A DNA stretch of 64,000 bases from Latrodectus hesperus (lineage: Eukaryota; Arthropoda; Arachnida; Araneae; Theridiidae): the NCBI GenBank assembly GCA_037975125.1, contig CM075862.1, forward strand, positions 10,209,944 to 10,273,943, given 5' to 3'. This document shows positions 51,021-62,438 of this stretch, one piece after another. Position numbers and translations under genes: made by a program. The first letter of the stretch is position 1; each line of letters begins with the position of its first letter. Below the pieces are notes generated by a model. The model worked only from the letters and a program-made list of their open reading frames with translations, did no database searches and had not been told where the DNA came from.

Positions 51021-51894
51021 GGTCAAAGGCCAAAAGGTCATGTCCAAAAGGCACACGTGGTTGTGTCAAGTCATGAGGAAGCAGAATTACATTGGGAAGG
51101 AGTGTCGGAAACTCGATCCTAATCATCTAGAGGTCTAAAAGCGCGGGCAGTCGGACCATTCGAAGTTCGGACGTGGCAGAGAAAAAACGAACCAGTACAG
51201 CAATGCAGAATTGGCAGACATGCATTACGTGTATGGTGCTGTAGATGGCAATGGACGAGCAGAGGCACGCATGTATCGACAACGGTTCCCGAACCGACGT
51301 GTACCCGACCATAGACTGTTTGGACAATTACATCCCCGATTGCAGAAGGCAGGATCGTTCAGAATCAGCAGAAACATCGGGCGGCATTATACAAGAAGGA
51401 CACCGAACATCGAGATCACTGTAACCAAATCGCTGGATTGGCAGAGGTGGCTTTGTACCATGGCCACCACAATCCCCGGACCTATCCCTCCTGGATTTCT
51501 ACCTCTGAGGATACCTGAAGTCTGTGGTGTACGAGACACTTGTTCCATTGAATATGGACCTCATGGCACGTATCGTTGAAGTGGCGGCACATGTCCGGGA
51601 GACTCCTGTCTAATTCGAACTAGTTCGCGATTCCATGCATCGCCGCTAATGGGGACAATTATGAGCACATACTATGAGTTGTAGTATTTTTTCATTTCTA
51701 TTTGTGTTACTGTTTTGTTGTAAAATAATGATTTTTTACACCGTTTGTTATCTTTTCTATGCGTAACGGTCACGATGCAATTTTACTGTCACTATCGAGT
51801 TTCCAACCCCCCTTTCCAATATAATTCTGCTTGCTTCCTCATGACCGGACACAACCATGTGTGCCTTTTTGACATTATCTTTAGGGACACCCTG
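51018..51894 (+). mobile_element. deleted IS630/Tc1/mariner-type transposon with about 85-bp inverted repeats
   Basis: The 877-bp element lies between TA arrays. The left end (aagggtcaaaggcc...) and the right end (complement of agggacaccctg) continue into matching inverted repeats of about 85 nt. The core words aaaaggcacac, ggttgtgtc and gtcatgaggaagca appear on both sides in opposite sense. The interior carries the two ends of a transposase gene with its middle removed. Confidence 0.85.
51184..51649 (+). pseudogene. transposase remnant: N-terminal helix-turn-helix joined to the C terminus
   Basis: The first part (to about 51430) reads AELADMHYVYGAVDGNGRAE, then RFPNRRVPDHRLFGQLHPRL, then RRTPNIE. 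This is the helix-turn-helix region often catalogued as DUF4817 in arthropod transposons. The reading then shifts frame into RWIGRGGFVPWPPQSPDLSL, then LDFYL with the third catalytic Asp, GYLKSVVYET and a tail ending RDSMHRR with a stop at 51647-51649. The central part with the first two catalytic Asp residues is missing. Two stops in the C-terminal frame (TGA for the Trp of LWGYL, TAA at about 51610) show further decay. Confidence 0.8.
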
Positions 51895-51908
51895 TGTGTG
51901 TATGTATG

Positions 51909-51996
<88 letters not shown>
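51895..51996. repeat. (TG)n/(TATG)n grading into a (TA)n array
   Basis: The right transposon end is followed by tgtgtg, then three tatg units, then pure TA to 51996. Confidence 0.95.
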
Positions 51997-51997
<1 letters not shown>

Positions 51998-53559
51998 ACT
52001 ACCCACAAAAGTCATTCAATGCCACATTTCTTTATGTTTTAAGTAATGTTTCATAAGTTATTATTGAACAAATATTATACTTTTCTGTCATTCTAAAATA
52101 ACAGCTTAACGTACCTGTTACCTAAAAGTAATATTTTGTATTTTACTCATTATAATACAATTAAGAAATAAAATAAAAAAATTTTAGAATGAAGAGAATC
52201 TCGAGAGTGATGGATATTAATTAATATAAAGTCATCGATCTGATAGCTATCCCATCAAAATACCATTTGATAATATAACATTTTACATTTAATTGTTCTT
52301 AAAATCATTTAAATATAACTGATGTTACATTTTAACATCAATTTCAGAATAACACATGCTAGTACTTATTACTAAACGCAGATATTTCGTTAAAAGCTAA
52401 GGTGGACAACCAGGCTGAAAGTTAAAATAATTTAGAAGCCACCCTCAAAAACAGTAGGTATCAAAGTAATGTGGAAGCAACACTCATTAGATCAAGAAAC
52501 AAACGTTTCGTCATGTTTTTCAACTTTGTCGGCCACCTGACCTGACTCCGGCAGTCCTCCCCCATTCGGATAAGGGTCTATCTTGAGGAGATTCCATCCT
52601 TATCACTTCGGAATCCAACCTCCCGGCACGATGTCGACCCGTCGTCCCCAGCAACCAGCCCACCTACCGGAGAAGTCATAAAAAAGCAAAATGTGTTTCA
52701 TTTCTCGGAATGTTTTCTAAGGGATTCATTACGACCAAAAATATGTAAGAGTTCGAGATAAAGAAGTGATAGGATCGCGAGTACTGAAATAAATAAATGA
52801 AAAAAAAGACGGTCCATTACAAAGGCAACAAAACGAATGCACGCGGATGTTCTGAAGCATTTTTAAAAACCCTCTCTTCAGTCCGGAGAATGGGGAGGAG
52901 GGGGAGAAGGAAAAAAAAAACAAATTAGTGAGATGGAAAAAAATGATAATGCTCTCTTCGAGATTTTTTGGGAAACTGTGGAGTGGTCCCTTCTATTGTG
53001 TGATATTAAACTCGTGATTCCGGTAGGTTTTCAAGTAATGTTTAGTGAACTATGAGATTGTCTGTGATTATTTTCAATCTGATTTAAATGGCGGGTTCAT
53101 TCCTTCGCTTTTCAAGAAAACACATCATTATTTAGTGAATTGACAGAGCGTGCTCTAACAGTAAAAACCTTATTTACGTCTTACATCTGTGTGATACAAG
53201 TTAGCGGAGAAAGAAATGAGAAACCTTTCTGATCTTAAATAATTTCTTTTTCAATTTCAATCAAAATCTCATTAGACATTATCGTTAGTTATATTGTTTA
53301 TCTTTTTTTGATGTGTGTACCGTAAAGACATTACCTAGTGTTATTACTCATAAATATTTTAATGACTTTAACTTTATTGAATATGAGTAACAGATATCAA
53401 GGTCTTTCCATAACGATCGTTACAGATTGGTGGGAAAATATGCTACTTTTTCGATTTTAATATATTTTAGATTCGATACATTACCTAATGATCGAAGATT
53501 TGCTGAAAAATCTGCATGTTTCTTTCTACTTAGGTTGTATTATAAAATTATATTCTAGT
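51997..53559. other. no gene recognised
   Basis: AT-rich sequence apart from the GC-richer patch at 52527-52680. A purine-rich run lies at 52880-52925 (gaggagggggagaaggaaaa). Confidence 0.45.
52527..52680. other. GC-rich 150-bp patch of unknown kind
   Basis: Sharp rise in GC content with CpG words (cacgatgtcgacccgtcgtc) in an AT-rich kilobase. No tRNA box, inverted end or clear protein is visible. Both strands have 40-50 codon open frames of mixed composition. It is likely a fragment of a repeat or retroelement not otherwise present here. Confidence 0.3.
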
Positions 53560-54312
53560 TCAGGAATCTTTACCTGTAGGATCTGAGCCTCAAACTTTGA
53601 TGCTGAATTTGAGGCCATAAAGTATGAATCTTCTTGGACTGAGAAACAGTGAATCTTATTGGACTCTCAGTCCAAGAAGTATGAATCTTCTTGGACTGAG
53701 CACTCTACTAAAGAAAGTTGTCTTTTTTATTGACTCCCAGTCTGCTATTGTGGCCATCACTTCATACTCAATAAGAGATTCATTTCACGTGGAAGAAGTA
53801 AAATCACTCTTCAATCATGCCATTTCCGTCGGGTGGGAAAGTGTTCTTCAGTGGATACCTAGCCATTGTGATGTCTATGGGAACGAAAAAGCAGATGACC
53901 TTACAAAGAATGGATGTAAACAGCAACAGTCTGATTTTATTCCATCATACCAACTAATCTGCAACTTCATCAGAAGCAAACTCCTCAAAGACCTTCATAA
54001 TTGATATAGCGAAATTACTAAAGACAAGGCTTGGGGTTCCCTGTTGAACTCTCCACTCCCCATGTGCCTTCCACGCTCCAATTTCACCAGGACATGACTT
54101 TCTCCAGGGACACTTAAAAACATATCGGTGTGGTCAACACGCCCTACTGTACCCCGTGTTCTTCAGGAGCTTTTATGGACTTTATTCGTTTGACAAGCTG
54201 TCCTGCGCTTTCTCTTTTGAACTGTTTACCCGACAACTTTCCCAATAAGGCTAATTTTTATTGGGCTGCCAGAGGACTCGTGGCCGATAAGGCCGCTGTC
54301 TCGACGTAGGAT
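53560..54312 (+). pseudogene. non-LTR retrotransposon ORF2 fragment: RNase H and C terminus
   Basis: The fragment begins with ASNFDAEFEAIK (about 53590-53625), the first RNase H acidic motif. A local rearrangement follows (53621-53700), then KVVFFIDSQSAIVAI with the second Asp (about 53720), and LQWIPSHCDVYGNEKADDLT with the conserved His and last Asp (about 53850-53905). A stop at about 54002 and two further frame changes lead through TGHDF-like and ANFYWAARGLVADKAAVST-like residues to the end near 54310. The order of motifs is the same as in the fragment at 4692-5262, including a final FYW-A-R block, so both are of the same broad LINE group. They differ strongly in sequence and are separate families. 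This copy keeps more of the RNase H. Confidence 0.85.
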
Positions 54313-54447
54313 AAAAAAATACTCTAGTTCAAGTTGCATATTATCTTTCTAATTATCTTCGAAAAATTAAGAGGATGGGGATGCCATTTAGATATTCGTT
54401 TTCTTTTGACGTGATTCAAAGTTGCAAGGTTGTTGATTACCGAACAA

Positions 54448-54790
<343 letters not shown>

Positions 54791-57300
54791 GAGAAAAAAT
54801 TTTCATAATTGATTGCTGTTTTATAACCAACATTTGCACTCAAAGGCAAATAAAAATTAATTCAAGAAAAAAAAACTCTCTAAACAATTATCATCATTTA
54901 TAGTAAGATTCGATCCCATTAACTGTTAATCTGAACACATACGGCAAACATCTCATTGCATATCATTAGTTGTATCATTCACTTGGGATTTAAAAGCTGT
55001 GACATGAGATGGCCAAGAAGACCTCCGAATATTCGAGAAGATGTTCTGATTTCGGTTCAATCGCTCGAGTGTTTGACTATCAATTTTGTTATATCAGTCT
55101 GCATAGATTTAGAAACTGTAGCCTTTGATGTAGCTAAACTGTAACTTTTGGTCTACTTGCCCCTTTTATTTAAAAAGTGAAAAAACAGGTATAAACCAAA
55201 TTACCAGATTTTGAAATGAAATTTCAGTTAGTCATAACATAGTCATTATTATTTACCATGTTACAACATTTTATGATATGTACTTGAGTATAAAAAAAAT
55301 ACCAGCTTATAAATCAAAGTCAATAGTTTTGCTCCTACTTAACAACACTACTTGCTATTTTTTAAAAAAGAAACAACAAAATCTATTTCTTTCTAACAGT
55401 TTATTCAACGCGTATCAGTTATCTTCTAAAACAGAATATATTACAGGAAATCATACTTTACATAATAGCAGACTTGTTTCATTACAGGATACACAAGAAA
55501 GCATTATCACCGAAAAACGATGGCAGATAAAAAAACTTTTCTTCGCCGAATCTTTGAGAACAAATTCAGCTTTCTTTTATTTATCTTTTTTTAAAGGGTG
55601 GACAGAAGGGAATGGTGTATTACATATCATTTCGTTGTCTGCCCACGCTGGTGGTTCGCCGTAGATCATTTTTGGCCGTTCCCCCTTTAATTTTGGATGT
55701 TCCTTCTTCCACAGTTTTCCAGCAGTGCGCATGGATTCCATTCCGTTTTACTTCCGTATTTTTAGATAATTATTCATGTCTCTCCCGTATTTTCCCCGAC
55801 AGTTATCTGATGAAGAGGTTATTGTGGATGTTTTCCTCAATTTTAGTGAGATCGCTTGCTGATAGGAAGGTAGGATATTAGAATGTTTTGGTCTAAAAAC
55901 GAATCAGTTATTTTTATCTCGATATTGATCAACTTTTTGTTATTTTTTTCAGTTTTGGAAAAATAAAATTTGGCAGTGAATGTCTTATCTAATGGTAGTT
56001 ATTTAATAACAATGCGTTCTTATAACTGGAATATCTCAGAAAGAAATGATAAATGCCTTGATTTTTAGATTTATAGACTATTGAAAATGTTCAAACAGTA
56101 TTAATAAATTACAATTTCGCTCCTTTAACTACTTGTTTTAATGCAGTTTTAAATGATTTAATAATTAAAGTTTAGAGTCACCACTTTTGTGAGAATGAGG
56201 TAGTTGAGTTAATGCTCTAAGGTAATTGTTGTGCTTTTGTGTGTGTATATTTACAGATTAGTTCCATCTTCTAGTCACTGTTAAGGAAAGGGAATGAGAT
56301 ATTTTTATTCATTATCAAGATACATGCTTGTGAGTATTCTGGCTTTACTTTTTCGTGAAGTGTAAATTCATTTTTCTGTAGAGGAAAGTTAAATGACACA
56401 GAAATTCTGTCCTAAGAATGCCTCGAGGACTGCAGAAATCTGTCTGATAGTCATTTGCATTGAAAATATTATGAATCTTAAATACAGTGGGGGAACGGTT
56501 AACGAACAGTTAAGACTGATAAACAAAGCGGACAACGAACACAAAAATGTATTTTAACGAATACTTCTGTGCTCTCAGAGCATGATGTGGAAGGTTGTCC
56601 AACCCAACGGACCAAAACTAGTTTTTCATATCTTTTGAATTACGTTACTTACCTAATAAGCTTCAAAGTTCTATTCTGGAAATTTTTCTTTATATAGAAT
56701 ATTTGCAGTTAAAGTTAGACTGTCAGTTTTGGTTTTGATTGAAATCAAAACGGAAACTGATTTCTTTTTTGAACACACTCCCTTCGTTCTCTCGTTGAAG
56801 AAGTGGGTGGAGTCTAAGCGATGGTTTTAGAATGGCACCCAAACCAGCCTGGTATCAGTAAGGTTAGGAATGTATACAACGACAAAGCTATTCATCATTA
56901 TCAGAAAGTTTTAAAAAAGAGAGAAAAGCAATCGACATTGGACATGCTCTTTAACGTCCCATGAACAAAAAGTTAAATAGACTGATTAATATGCAAATAT
57001 ATACATATGTATTATGTTTTAAATAAACTTGCTAAGAAATTATGCATCCTCTTTTTAATTGAACATTTTGGGTTTCCAGAACGAATTTATTGATTTCATA
57101 AGAAAAAAATCATGGCAAAAACTGACTATCTGTTAACGAACAATTCGGACAGCGAACATAGTCTTGTAATGGATTACATTCGTTAACCCACTGTTCCAAG
57201 CTTGTATGTACAAAGATCTATAGTGATCTGATGACTGATGCGACACAACACTTCAAAACAGAATATTGCAGATTTCATAGTTTATATACATTATGTATAC

Positions 57301-57302
<2 letters not shown>
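54791..57302. other. no gene recognised
   Basis: About 2.5 kb. 55540-55890 is less AT-rich, with chance frames of 75-130 codons lacking any known motif. 56460-56600 and 57110-57190 share the words gttaacgaac and ggacagcgaac, weak direct repeats. No transposon ends were seen. Confidence 0.4.

Positions 57303-57305
<3 letters not shown>

Positions 57306-57361
<56 letters not shown>
57306..57361. repeat. (TA)n array, about 56 bp
   Basis: Pure TA. It immediately precedes the first copy of the duplicated segment and mirrors the array at 57893-57935. Confidence 0.95.
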
Positions 57362-57364
<3 letters not shown>

Positions 57365-57891
57365 TATCACATGCAAGAAACTAAGAAAACTGTGGGACAA
57401 ATACACTGCTCAAAACAATTAAAGGATATTGCGGTTTTAGCTGGATCTTGTGGCTGGGAAACTTTTTAGCTGATTGATACGTGGTCGATAGACGTAGTAG
57501 GTTATATGAGAATAAATTACACATGTTTGGCAGAAGAAAATGCATTTTATTGCGCATTTGTGTACAAAAGGAAAAAAACACAATTTGTGCATATGAGAAA
57601 ATAAGAATAATAAAAGGTGTTGTCTTCAAAGGAAATCATTTTCAGTAGGGGGTATGGTTTCCACGGACGGCCAGCAACGTTGAACACATTTGAGGCATGG
57701 AGTCAATGAGGCTATTAATCATGAGTTGGGGTATTCTGTCCCATTCTTCCAGAAGAGCTCTTTCCAGTTCTTGGAGAGTTTGTGGGGGTGGTTGGTGGCC
57801 AGCAACTCGTCTTTCTAGAGCGTCCCAAACGTGCTCTATTGGATTCATGTCTGGAGAACACGCTGACCATACCATTCGTACGATTCCTTCC
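57362..57891 (-). repeat. recent duplicate of the 3' third of Tc1-b and its flank
   Basis: 57361-57891 equals 57934-58464 over 531 bp with a single difference found by eye (57723 g, 58296 t). It contains 43 bp of target flank, the terminal inverted repeat (from 57404) and the last 83 codons of the transposase. It is cut off inside the transposase, where it meets a (TA)n array. Confidence 0.95.
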
Positions 57892-57892
57892 A

Positions 57893-57935
<43 letters not shown>
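57893..57935. repeat. (TA)n array at the duplication joint
   Basis: About 40 bp of TA between the truncated duplicate and the start of the complete copy. Confidence 0.95.
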
Positions 57936-57937
<2 letters not shown>

Positions 57938-57976
57938 TATCACATGCAAGAAACTAAGAAAACTGTGGGACAAATA

Positions 57977-59503
57977 CACTGCTCAAAACAATTAAAGGAT
58001 ATTGCGGTTTTAGCTGGATCTTGTGGCTGGGAAACTTTTTAGCTGATTGATACGTGGTCGATAGACGTAGTAGGTTATATGAGAATAAATTACACATGTT
58101 TGGCAGAAGAAAATGCATTTTATTGCGCATTTGTGTACAAAAGGAAAAAAACACAATTTGTGCATATGAGAAAATAAGAATAATAAAAGGTGTTGTCTTC
58201 AAAGGAAATCATTTTCAGTAGGGGGTATGGTTTCCACGGACGGCCAGCAACGTTGAACACATTTGAGGCATGGAGTCAATGAGGCTATTAATCATTAGTT
58301 GGGGTATTCTGTCCCATTCTTCCAGAAGAGCTCTTTCCAGTTCTTGGAGAGTTTGTGGGGGTGGTTGGTGGCCAGCAACTCGTCTTTCTAGAGCGTCCCA
58401 AACGTGCTCTATTGGATTCATGTCTGGAGAACACGCTGACCATACCATTCGTACGATTCCTTCCTTGAAAAGAAAATCCTCCACCAGGTTAGCACGATGT
58501 GGCTTGCAGTAATCATCCATTAAAATGAAGTCATCTCCGATTGCTGCAGTGTAAGGGACTACAATAGGTCTGAGGATCTCATCCCTATATCGGCGACCAG
58601 TCAGAGGTCCATCTCGAAGGATATAGAGGTCTGTGCGCCCGTCAATGGAGATGCCACCATACACCAACACTCCTCCACCGCCAAATCTCTCACTTTCGTG
58701 CACGAACGCTGGATTATTCCTACTGCCACGGTCCCTCCTGATGAAAATATGCCTATTACCAGGATGAACAGAAAGACGGGACTCGTCAGAAAAAAGAACA
58801 TTGCTCCATTCATTTCTCTTCCAGTTCACATGCTCTGTTCCCCACTCCTTGCGGTTGCAACGCTGCTTTGATGTTAGTTTAACACATACTATCAGTCGGC
58901 GAGAATACAGACCTACACCATGGAGCCAGTTTCGGACAGTCTGAGTTGAAACCGTGGTGTCAATAGCCGAGCGAAGGTGTTCTTGGAGAAAAGTAGCGTT
59001 CATATTTCATTGTCTCCGAGCCGTTAACACTAAATAACGATCTTCATTGGGCATTGTTGCCCGTCTACGACCTTGCCCTTGTTTTCGGCTTGCATTTCCA
59101 GACTCCAAAAAATGGTTCTAGATCCTGGAAACCACACTTTGTAACACTCCAATGGTTGGCGCTACTCCGGCTTGAGTTTGGCCCCTTTCTAACCTACCAA
59201 CAACTCTCCAAGCTTCTGAATCGGTTGAATGAATTCGCTGAGACATCGTACTCATCGAAACAAAGCAGTCGCTGAATACTGATCATCCTTGTATTCATTG
59301 TCTTTTATTCAGTTGAAAGTCAAATTTCATTCACTGCAGCTGAAGTGAAGTTTTTGACGTCGAACTCAAAATTAGCATACTCCACAGTTTGAAAATCAGA
59401 AAAATTTTCATTTGTGATTTTCTTCTTCCCTTTTCAGCACAAAAATTTCGTTTTTATCTTTATTTTATGTAAAACTTACAATATCCTTTAATTGTTTTGA
59501 GCA

Positions 59504-59506
<3 letters not shown>
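57977..59506 (-). mobile_element. Tc1-like DNA transposon (Tc1-b), near-complete
   Basis: The 1530-bp element has TA on both sides (57975-57976, 59507-59508). Its inverted repeats share 28 identical terminal nt starting cactgctcaaaacaattaaa. The transposase is on the minus strand with only two in-frame stops and no frameshift seen. It is the best preserved DNA transposon in the window. Confidence 0.95.
58215..59255 (-). pseudogene. Tc1-like DD34E transposase with two stop codons
   Basis: One continuous frame of about 346 codons runs from an ATG at 59255 (or the next in-frame ATG at 59246) to the stop at 58215. It is interrupted by TAG at 59118-59120 (where the family has a Trp in the second helix-turn-helix segment, SRI*NHF) and TGA at 59007-59009. 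Landmarks in order: AWRVVGRLERGQTQAGVAPT (helix-turn-helix), GQGRRRATMPNEDRYL (linker), TVSTQTVRNWLHGVGLYSRR, FSDESR (first catalytic Asp), ERFGGGGVLVYGGISIDGRT, LMDDYCKPHRAN (second Asp), SPDMNPIEHVWDAL (Glu 34 residues later) and a C terminus ending RGNHTPY. The catalytic triad is intact, so decay is slight. The TGA may reflect CpG decay. The frame from the ATG at 59003 (262 codons) lacks the DNA-binding part. Confidence 0.93.

Positions 59507-59574
<68 letters not shown>
59507..59574. repeat. (TA)n array at the right target of Tc1-b
   Basis: About 68 bp of TA that begins with the target TA itself and ends at the right palindrome arm. Confidence 0.95.
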
Positions 59575-59579
<5 letters not shown>

Positions 59580-59612
59580 CCCACAGTTTTCTTAGTTTCT
59601 TACATGTGATAC

Positions 59613-61544
59613 GAAAATAAATAACTTAATATTCTAAAAATGTATTTCTTTTTTGAAAATATAATGCGGATATCCTAAAAATACCTTATCATTTCTTTGG
59701 ATTCAAGTATTTTAATAGATGGAGTCCAAAAATGAGAGAGCGCTTGGACTCAATGGTGCCAATGGTATCTTTACGTTTTACGATGTGAAAGATATTAGGT
59801 TGAAATCCAGCTACTGTATTGAGTAGTAGCAGAAGTTAATTTTTATATTTCTGTTTTCTTAAACGTGTTTGGGAGGATACTTGAAAATTCTTTTGGTTTC
59901 TTCTTTTGATATAAATACGAGTAGAAATGGTTTTTCCGAGAAATTAGTATTATAAACAAAAACAAAGAATTTTAAAACAAACTAGTATTCTTAATTAATT
60001 TAATGTAATACATAATATTTTAAATTATAATATTTTGAATTAGAATAATTTATTTTAAAATTTCAACAGTAATATTACATGGAGGTCTATTTACTTAACT
60101 GTTCATTAATCAATTCTTTGAGTCAATAGTAATTAAATAATAAATTATTTTTCACGAGAAAAAGACATTATAATAAACTTATTATTTTTATAACGAATTT
60201 GAATGAAGAAGCCACCATTTTTAATTTAGAAAATGAAATGATGATCGAAGTTAGAAAGCCATCGAATGAATCATCCTTAAATACTACCCATGATGATTAA
60301 TTTGAGACATGAATTCTGAACTAAGACATTAAGTGATCGATCAGTGACAATCATAACAAGAATTGAATCATGCATCAGACATGCCAGGTGCTCTTGACAG
60401 AGTGAAGAGGATAAGCAATTTGATAACTACTGATACAATCTCATGCCATTGCTTACGGACAAATAAAACAGCATTATACGTATTTAGAAGCAGTGCGAAT
60501 AAATTGGTAATCTATTCAGTAAATCTTTCCTGGGACAGTTGATTGATGTTTCAATATCCGAATCACAGTTTTAAGAATTTAATAACCTGTTTGAGGAATG
60601 TTATTTAATCTTATCATTAATTATGAAAAAATATTGCTTTTAATATGTTGATAGATCTATCATGTTCGAAATAATAATTAATTTTGCTTACGCAAAGTGT
60701 GAGATTAATTAAACTTTATCGATTGAAATTCTAATACATCTCTAGAATCAGTCTTATGATTTTAAAATAAAGAGTCCATTTAAACACAATATAGTCGTAA
60801 TTTATTTGATTTCTCGATGATTATTTTTTTTAAATGAATAAAAATTTAGTTTATTAAAAAGTACTTTGTTATTTTTTTACAGCTAATTATTTTTTTCAAC
60901 TTCATTAACAACTGAATTTAAAAATGTGTATTGCTAATATTTCGTGAAAGTGTTTATTAATTTTATAATTTATTTATATAGTTATTAAGTTAAAACAATT
61001 AAATTCTATGAATTTATAGACTACATATTGGATAATTTTGGTTGTATCTTTATGGTATGAGGAGTATTTGCAATAATTTATAAATTATATGCCTTAATTA
61101 GTAAAGTGCAAAAATTGAATCATAATTAATTATTTATAATAATAATTTTATTTATAATAAAGTTAATAATGATTTATATAAATAATAAATTATTATAAAT
61201 CATAATTATAATGTATCATTACAAAGCATATTAAATTTCGATAAATTTTGTAGCTTGTTTAATGGAATTATAGTAGTCTTTTACTATAGTGCATGATATT
61301 GATATTGGAAAAATATTTCCTTGTATTAAACTTAAGGTACTTTGATTCAATTATTAAGTTCTTTTATTTCCATTACATTTAGTATGTAACCTAAAGTTAT
61401 TTATTACAAATTTATAATTTTCACTTTAAAAGTCGTAAATAAAAATATTATTGTAAAATTTTTAATGGACGTGTCTTAATAAGTATAAGTTAGATTATAA
61501 AGAAGACCCCTGAATAATTAACTTTCTAATCTTCAATTCAACAG
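59613..61544. other. AT-rich sequence, no gene recognised
   Basis: About 1.9 kb. A patch at 59715-59830 has a direct/inverted gagtccaa / ttggactc pair and a weak B-box-like aggttgaaatcc. A strongly self-complementary AT patch lies at 61110-61215. No gene was seen. Confidence 0.45.
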
Positions 61545-61625
61545 TGTTCCGGTGAGTGGATCGAAATATATGTTAAACTGTAAGCGCCTATTCAATTAGC
61601 TCTGGTATTAAAAAAGTATTTCTAT
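61545..61625 (+). mobile_element. decayed SINE fragment (family E)
   Basis: The words ttcaacag, ttaaactgtaag, caattagctctgg and aaaaaagta follow the order of the family E copy at 34520-34625 (ttcaacag, ttaaactgtagg, taattagccctcg, aaaaaatga). The head is mostly lost. Confidence 0.4.
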
Positions 61626-61937
61626 GGCTCCAAGCAAACTAAATTGTTTTAGAAATTTATCTAAGTTCGTTAAAGAAGAATTTGGATAAATTACTAAGGT
61701 GGTTTGCTGTAATATCAAATGAATAAAAACATGACCATATCTGTTACAGCTTAGTAAGTTCTATTAAAAAATTCGAATTAACTTCGTTTCGGAGAGTTGA
61801 TATATATATTTTTTGACTGAGTTATTTTACAGCTGTCACGAAAAACGTTCACTGGGAGCCGGCAAAATTGTTGAAGTAGAAAGTAGCGAGTTAAATATTC
61901 GACTTTTATGAGACTTTATGAAACTTTTATGAGAACT

Positions 61938-62248
61938 AATATAATTCATGCCGCACAACTTGTCTAGTGGTCAGCGTGCTTGACTGCGGATAAGGAAGTC
62001 CTGGGTTCGAATCCCGGTTCGGGCATGGATGTACTTTTTTTCTCTCTCTCTCTATCTATCCTGTCTTTGTCCTTCCCTTGTATGAATAAGGTGTGAATGG
62101 TTGCCTACCCTATAAACGGGTACCGATGGCATGTGTGTACTGAGAAATTCGGACTCCACACAAAATAAGGTTCAGTTGGAAAAGTGGAGTATCACACCCC
62201 ATGTTGTCAGCCTAGCTGGCACACTGCAACAGCAACAATATAATTCAT
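61938..62248 (+). mobile_element. SINE, head A + body T1 (plus), with target-site duplication
   Basis: The element 61950-62236 lies between exact 12-bp repeats aatataattcat (61938-61949 and 62237-62248). An expanded (tc)n tract lies between head and body (62036-62052). The tail ends tggcacactgcaacagcaac. Confidence 0.93.
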
Positions 62249-62438
62249 ACAGTAAAATGATATTTTACTCGCGATTACGCAATGAAGAGACTTGGTGAAA
62301 GCGGTAAAATCATATTTGTAAATTTCATTTTTTGTTTTTGTTTCTTCTTCTTCTTCTTCTTAAAATTGAGTTTGTATGTCATTGGGCACCTCTGCTTTTA
62401 TCAGCATTTTGTACCATTAACTCCAAACCCAATGTTTC

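Larger units (their letters stand above)
57937..59612. repeat. 38-bp palindrome arms split by the Tc1-b insertion
   Basis: The left arm 57937-57974 (gtatcacatgcaagaaacta...) and the reverse complement of 59575-59612 agree at 37 of 38 positions. They lie directly outside the TA targets of Tc1-b; at the right a TA array of about 68 bp lies between. Without the transposon and the array the arms would form a palindrome of about 78 bp centred on TA, the shape of a MITE or of a preferred Tc1 target. Confidence 0.85.

Noticed and set aside
55278..55881. Overlapping frames of 128 and 89 codons as a gene
   Set aside because: Two frames overlap on the same strand with Ser/Phe/Leu-rich composition and no known motif.
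57642..57893. Second, independent Tc1 transposase gene
   Set aside because: It is the truncated product of the 531-bp duplication of the Tc1-b 3' end, not a separate element.
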